Below are positions 23,068-26,010 of a stretch of 26,010 bases of DNA, piece by piece (within the stretch, counting starts at the first letter, position 1; every line of letters starts with the position of its first letter). This DNA comes from a virus. The stretch spans positions 1 through 26,010 of the IMG/VR virus record IMGVR_UViG_3300036985_002275; one strand, written 5' to 3'. The notes beneath the pieces were generated by a model. It worked only from the letters and a program-made list of their open reading frames with translations, searched no databases and was not told where the DNA came from. The translations under genes and the position numbers were made by a program.

Positions 23068-23661
23068 ATGGGAAAAGTTCTACACGCTAGCAAAAGTGGG
23101 TATTTCCCATCCTGCATCGTGGAAGGAGACCCAGAAGATTGTCCGTGGACGCTGGAAAAGGCTATGCAAACCTACTGGCGTGTTAGGACTTGGACATTTA
23201 CTGCAAGTGGCATAGCCACGAACACAGACGATCCGGGGGATACCTTTCCAATTTCTTCTGAAATTACAGGCATTATCAGTCGAGATGTTGAAACAGCAGA
23301 ACCACAGACCCTTGAGGAAGGCTTGGTTTGTAGTAATCTTTTTGAAAATATAATTTCCGACGCCTATTGTTCAATAGGATTTTATCAAGCAGAGACAAGT
23401 GGAGGTCTTTATAACTCTGGTTTGGTTGGTGGGGTAGTAGATGAAAGAGTAGATCCTTTGGAGTTCTATTTTGCCGCCAACAACTCTTCGGCTTTTAATA
23501 TTTCAATCTTGGGTACAAACATCCCAATCACTATGACTTATGTAAATGATGAAGACGATGAAGGTTCGTATAATATAACTAGCGGGTCGGCAACCCTTAC
23601 CCCGACACTTTGGTGGTCTTACGGAGGAACATACAACACCTCTACTGGGGCTAGGCTTTGA
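23068..23661 (+). CDS. Accessory tail protein, unknown
   Basis: A 197-residue acidic protein. Start MGKVLHASKSGYFPSCIVEG, then TLEKAMQTYWRVRTWTFTAS, several short strands, and an end rich in Tyr, Ser, Gly and Thr (YNITSGSATLTPTLWWSYGG). The LEKAMQ-x-YWRV-x-W block suggests a defined domain, but I cannot name it. It sits between the tail fibre and the lysis genes. There is no purine-rich ribosome site. Its TGA is part of TTGACA at 23658. Confidence 0.6.
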   Translation: MGKVLHASKSGYFPSCIVEGDPEDCPWTLEKAMQTYWRVRTWTFTASGIATNTDDPGDTFPISSEITGIISRDVETAEPQTLEEGLVCSNLFENIISDAYCSIGFYQAETSGGLYNSGLVGGVVDERVDPLEFYFAANNSSAFNISILGTNIPITMTYVNDEDDEGSYNITSGSATLTPTLWWSYGGTYNTSTGARL

Positions 23662-23676
23662 CACCCCCCCCTTCTT

Positions 23677-23847
23677 ATGGAACAAATCTTTAACTTCGTT
23701 CAGTCTCAAGATGTGTTTGCTTGGGTGGGTGCTTTGGTTGCCCTTCTGTCTGCCGTGATTGCGGTTGCCTCTTTGATACCCGGTGACGAGCCGGAAGCCA
23801 CGCTAACCAAGATCGTTTCGTTCCTCAGTAAGTTCTCGAAGAAGTAG
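23677..23847 (+). CDS. Holin-like protein, one membrane helix
   Basis: A 56-residue protein: short amphipathic N-terminus (MEQIFNFVQSQDVF), one long hydrophobic helix (AWVGALVALLSAVIAVASLI, 15-34), then a polar, partly basic tail (IVSFLSKFSKK). Small size, one membrane helix, charged C-terminus and its place at the head of the lysis genes support a holin or related pore former. The ATG has no Shine-Dalgarno; instead a run of eight C (23664-23671) lies where it should be, so expression may be low or coupled. It was found by direct reading, as it is short. Confidence 0.65.
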   Translation: MEQIFNFVQSQDVFAWVGALVALLSAVIAVASLIPGDEPEATLTKIVSFLSKFSKK

Positions 23848-23850
23848 GTT

Positions 23851-24012
23851 ATGTTTGAGGCCGCCATCGCCTCGCTTGCAGGAGTTGTTGGGATTGTTTT
23901 CTGGTGGCTTAAAAATAGAGCCAAGACCCGCAGGGAAAGGGACGATGAAGAAATTGCTTACAATCGAAAGCTCCGTGATTCGGAGGTCGATTCTTGGATT
24001 CATCGTCGCTAG
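23851..24012 (+). CDS. i-spanin-like protein (Rz-type, small)
   Basis: A 53-residue protein: N-terminal membrane helix (AAIASLAGVVGIVFWWL, 4-20), then a strongly charged helical segment (KNRAKTRRERDDEEIAYNRK) to the end. This is the layout of an inner-membrane spanin with a short periplasmic coil. The ATG comes three bases after the holin stop with TAGG upstream. The next gene starts inside it in the +1 frame, as Rz1 starts inside Rz in lambda. It is shorter than lambda Rz (153 residues), so a second-holin or accessory role remains possible. Confidence 0.6.
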   Translation: MFEAAIASLAGVVGIVFWWLKNRAKTRRERDDEEIAYNRKLRDSEVDSWIHRR

Positions 24013-24223
24013 CTTGCTTTGTGGGTGCGTAACCACCCGCCCTTACGACCTTGGCCAAGTCCCGAACCAAGATTCAATTACCGACTTCATTATGCGGTGG
24101 GACAAGCTCGACCGAACCAAGGCAACCCCAGAAGAATACCGAGAGCTTTTTGGGCAGTCGCTCAAAACGATTTCTCGACTCGTGGAGGAGAATGAACGAC
24201 TCCGAAAGAGGCTCGATCAATGA
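23945..24223 (+). CDS. Outer-membrane lipoprotein, o-spanin-like (Rz1-type)
   Basis: A 92-residue lipoprotein: basic start MKKLLTIESSVIRRS, hydrophobic ILGFIVASL and lipobox LCGC (25-28), which would be cut before Cys28 and lipidated. The mature part contains TTRPYDLG, a helical stretch and a C-terminal coiled coil (KTISRLVEENERLRKRLDQ). Its first 68 bases overlap the i-spanin-like gene in another frame. An earlier in-frame start at 23855 is not used, as it would put about 30 residues ahead of the signal. AAGGG precedes the ATG. In Gram-negative hosts such a protein with its inner-membrane partner joins the two membranes to burst the cell. Confidence 0.7.
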   Translation: MKKLLTIESSVIRRSILGFIVASLLCGCVTTRPYDLGQVPNQDSITDFIMRWDKLDRTKATPEEYRELFGQSLKTISRLVEENERLRKRLDQ

Positions 24224-24726
24224 CGATTCGGGAGGCCGTGGAGAGGTCAAGAGGCCACATAGAAAAGTGCGAGCCTAGTTTTGGGAAGAGGGTGGGGGCT
24301 TGGTACTCGGAGTTGATGAGCAAAAAGATTCCAGTTCTGATCTACTGCTCGGTTAGAACCCCCCAAGAGCAGGAGGAGCTTTATAGCCGTGGACGCACGA
24401 AAGCTGGGGTCAAAGTCACAAACGCTCGTGGAATACCCCCACAATCGCTCCACATTGACCAAGGCAAAGGCTCTCACGCAATCGACTATGTTCCCCTAGC
24501 CCGAACCCCCAGCGGTGATCTACTGGCCTCGTGGGACGATGACCAAGGCTATTCAATCACACGGAAGATTGCAGAGAAGCACGGCTTGCGTGGATTGGAT
24601 TGGGAACAGCCCCATCTTGAGGACGCAAACATTTCTGGGTGGCGGGAGCTTATCTCTCCGCAAAAACAAGAAGTGAACAAGCAAAAGATTTCCCTAGTCA
24701 GTAAGCGTCCGTGGTCTAGCAGATAA
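24220..24726 (+). CDS. Endolysin, M15-type peptidase (VanY / L-Ala-D-Glu peptidase-like)
   Basis: A 168-residue enzyme with the landmarks of phage zinc peptidases that cut the peptide stem of peptidoglycan: SVRTPQEQEELYSRGR (44-59), VTNARG (66-71), then SLH (76-78), SHAIDYVP (85-92) and, near the end, DWEQPHLE (127-134). Likely zinc ligands are His78 or His86, Asp89 and His132, with Glu129 or Asp127 as the catalytic acid. The gap between the first His and Asp is longer than in common members (usually six residues), which leaves the first ligand open. No signal peptide or membrane helix is seen, so it depends on a holin. ATGA overlap with the lipoprotein gene. Confidence 0.85.
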   Translation: MTIREAVERSRGHIEKCEPSFGKRVGAWYSELMSKKIPVLIYCSVRTPQEQEELYSRGRTKAGVKVTNARGIPPQSLHIDQGKGSHAIDYVPLARTPSGDLLASWDDDQGYSITRKIAEKHGLRGLDWEQPHLEDANISGWRELISPQKQEVNKQKISLVSKRPWSSR

Positions 24727-24730
24727 AAGG

Positions 24731-25093
24731 ATGACATCAGCTCAAGGAGTGGAGAAAACAACTCAAAAACATTTTACAAAAAAACACGAGCTTCATATGA
24801 CCACGCTTCAAATGGCGGCGGTCGAATCGATGGAGAAAAAATACAAGCGGGGAGTTGAGGAACACGGCGGGACAAAACTTTGGGAGATGCCAGCGGTGAG
24901 GCTCGTTGAAAATGCGATTGAGGAAGCGACCGACCAGCTAACATATCTTTTGACCCTTCGCTCCCAGATGCATATCGTGATGGAGCTTGCAAGGGATGGA
25001 TGCACCGATGAGACATTGACAAATCCAAGGGCTAGAGAGTGTTGCAATCTTATTTACACAACTCTAACTGGACAATCTAAACCCCCTTTATGA
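24731..25093 (+). CDS. Small helical protein, MazG-like nucleotide pyrophosphohydrolase (tentative)
   Basis: A 120-residue, mostly helical protein. The core is KKYKRGVEEHGGTKLWEMPA followed by LVENAIEEATDQLTYLLTLR. An acidic EEATDQ helix after a helix bearing EEHG is the sort of pattern seen in all-alpha NTP pyrophosphatases (MazG/dUTPase-2/phage dATP-dGTPase types), whose Glu/Asp residues bind magnesium. The full E-x-x-E...E-x-x-D set is not clear, so the call is weak. The ATG at 24731 has AAAAGG almost touching it; the ATG at 24797 would give a 98-residue protein that still holds the whole core. It overlaps the phosphoesterase gene by four bases (ATGA). Confidence 0.5.
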   Translation: MTSAQGVEKTTQKHFTKKHELHMTTLQMAAVESMEKKYKRGVEEHGGTKLWEMPAVRLVENAIEEATDQLTYLLTLRSQMHIVMELARDGCTDETLTNPRARECCNLIYTTLTGQSKPPL

Positions 25094-25830
25094 AGCCAAT
25101 TAAGTTTGTCGCTTGTGGAGATATCCACGGCGATGAACAAGACGCTCCATCGGTGAAAGCTCTGCTCGCTTTTACCAAGGAATACAAGCCCGACCTTGTA
25201 GTTTGCATCGGTGACCTCTGGGACTTCCGAGCAATCCGCAAGGGGGCAGGGGATGAGGAGCAAGCATCGAGTTTGCAAAAGGATTGGGACTGCGGGGAGG
25301 AATTTATTCGAGAGTTCTTCAAGTTCGGGGATGAGAGAATCTTTTTAAGGGGCAACCACGACGAGCGCATTTTTGATATGGCTAGTAACAGCCGAAGCGG
25401 TTTAGCTCGTGACTACGCCAACGATGGGATAGAGAATATCGAATTGATAATGAAGGAGACCAAGGCGAGGATGTTTCCCTATGATTCTGTTGCTGGCATC
25501 TACAAGTGCGGTGGGCTTTCATTCGTCCACGGCTACGGCCACGCAATGCACTCGGCCAAACAACACGCCGATGCCTATGGGGATGTTATCTTTGGGCATA
25601 CCCACGCCATTGATTATTTTAGAAGCGTCTCCATAGACAACCGATCTGGCTGGAATATAGGTGCCCTTTGCCAACTACGGCCGGAGTACAACCGAGGACA
25701 GCTTCGCAGACTCCGCTGGCAAAATGGCTGGGCTTATGGGGCAATCTATCCCGACAAGACCCACGATGTATTCCAAGCAAAACAACGAGGCAACAAGTTC
25801 CACCTACCTACAAACATAAAATCCTTCTAA
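25090..25830 (+). CDS. Calcineurin-type metallophosphoesterase
   Basis: A 246-residue protein with all signature blocks of the family in order: GDIHG near the start (Asp and His for metal 1), GDLWD (bridging Asp), GNHDE (Asn and catalytic His), VHGYGH and GHTH (His ligands). It binds two metal ions and cleaves phosphomonoesters or diesters. Possible substrates are nucleotides, 2',3'-cyclic phosphates, DNA/RNA ends or a phosphorylated protein; sequence does not decide. It begins in the stop of the previous gene and shares TAATG with the next one. Such enzymes are common in phage genomes outside the structural genes. Confidence 0.9.
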   Translation: MKPIKFVACGDIHGDEQDAPSVKALLAFTKEYKPDLVVCIGDLWDFRAIRKGAGDEEQASSLQKDWDCGEEFIREFFKFGDERIFLRGNHDERIFDMASNSRSGLARDYANDGIENIELIMKETKARMFPYDSVAGIYKCGGLSFVHGYGHAMHSAKQHADAYGDVIFGHTHAIDYFRSVSIDNRSGWNIGALCQLRPEYNRGQLRRLRWQNGWAYGAIYPDKTHDVFQAKQRGNKFHLPTNIKSF

Positions 25831-26010
25831 TGAAATCCCCACAAAATCCTTGGCAGAAACTTTTGCAACAACACATTAAAGATAGATTCGCACCCCCAGC
25901 ACCCGAGGGTTATTATACAATCGAACAAGTAAGCAAGATATTAGGCAAAACAGAAGTCACGACGGCAAGGATTCTCAACCAAATGCTTGAGCAAAAAAAA
26001 GTAGACGCAA
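25830..26010 (+). CDS. Helix-turn-helix DNA-binding protein (truncated by window end)
   Basis: The first 60 residues are visible. A basic start (KSPQNPWQKLLQQHIKDRF) is followed by a Pro-rich linker (APPAPEG) and a winged-helix-like segment YYTIEQVSKILGKTEVTTAR, then ILNQMLEQKKVDA. The pattern 'YTI-xx-VSKILGK-x-(E/V)TTARILNQM' is that of a small HTH that reads DNA with its second helix. It may regulate late genes or act in replication. The reading frame is open to the last base of the window. It starts by TAATG overlap with the phosphoesterase gene. Confidence 0.65.
   Translation, partial: MKSPQNPWQKLLQQHIKDRFAPPAPEGYYTIEQVSKILGKTEVTTARILNQMLEQKKVDA

Noticed and set aside
22865-23215. + strand frame of 116 codons bridging the fibre and the next gene
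   Set aside because: It overlaps the ends of two better genes, is rich in Arg/His/Ser/Gln and has no ribosome site.

Overview
This window is the late, structural half of a tailed double-stranded DNA phage genome (Caudoviricetes), or a prophage of the same layout. Every gene I can support is on the + strand, and genes are packed with 4-base ATGA overlaps, TAATG overlaps or gaps of about 20 bases. The order terminase large subunit, gpW-like joiner, portal, protease/scaffold, decoration protein, major capsid protein is the lambda order, and a programmed -1 frameshift joins two tail chaperone reading frames. This points to a long, flexible, non-contractile tail (siphovirus type). The host cannot be named from the sequence. 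An apparent overlapping spanin pair with a lipobox protein, plus an M15-type endolysin, argues for a Gram-negative host. No integrase, repressor, tRNA, rRNA, CRISPR array or insertion sequence is visible.

Layout: (1) 1-8073, packaging and head: tail end of an upstream frame, a tiny hydrophobic ORF, HNH nuclease, TerL (lambda gpA type), gpW-like protein, a very long portal with a modular C-terminal extension, head maturation protease fused to an acidic scaffold (with a likely internal scaffold start), decoration protein and major capsid protein, closed by a strong intrinsic terminator at 8104-8140. (2) 8181-13173, a seven-gene sugar-modification cassette inserted between the capsid gene and the head-tail connector genes: a two-domain glycosyltransferase, a small unknown, three different SAM-methyltransferase-like proteins, a GT-A glycosyltransferase and a GT-B (heptosyltransferase-like) protein. 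(3) 13190-16964, connector/tail-completion genes, including two adjacent paralogues, then two adhesin/fibre-like genes (a Val/Gly/Thr repeat protein and a LamG-like lectin protein) and three small genes (lipoprotein, unknown, coiled coil plus membrane anchor). (4) 16987-23661, tail: leader peptide, putative tail tube, unknown, chaperone G and its -1 frameshift product GT, unknown basic protein, short tape measure, and distal tail/fibre proteins. (5) 23677-24726, lysis: holin-like, i-spanin-like, overlapping o-spanin-like lipoprotein, endolysin. (6) 24731-26010, start of a non-structural region: small helical MazG-like protein, calcineurin-type phosphoesterase, and a truncated helix-turn-helix protein.

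Most notable: the -1 slippery heptamer G GGA AAC at 18144-18150 in exactly the right phase to make a GT tail chaperone; the virion or cell-surface glycan cassette; a recurring junction pattern in which TTGACA (or TTAACA/TAAACA) lies 13-15 bases before the ATG at nine gene starts; a hairpin-plus-GAAATCC element before two starts that lack a Shine-Dalgarno; and an overlapping spanin pair. All functional calls are from reading the translated proteins by eye; no database search was run.
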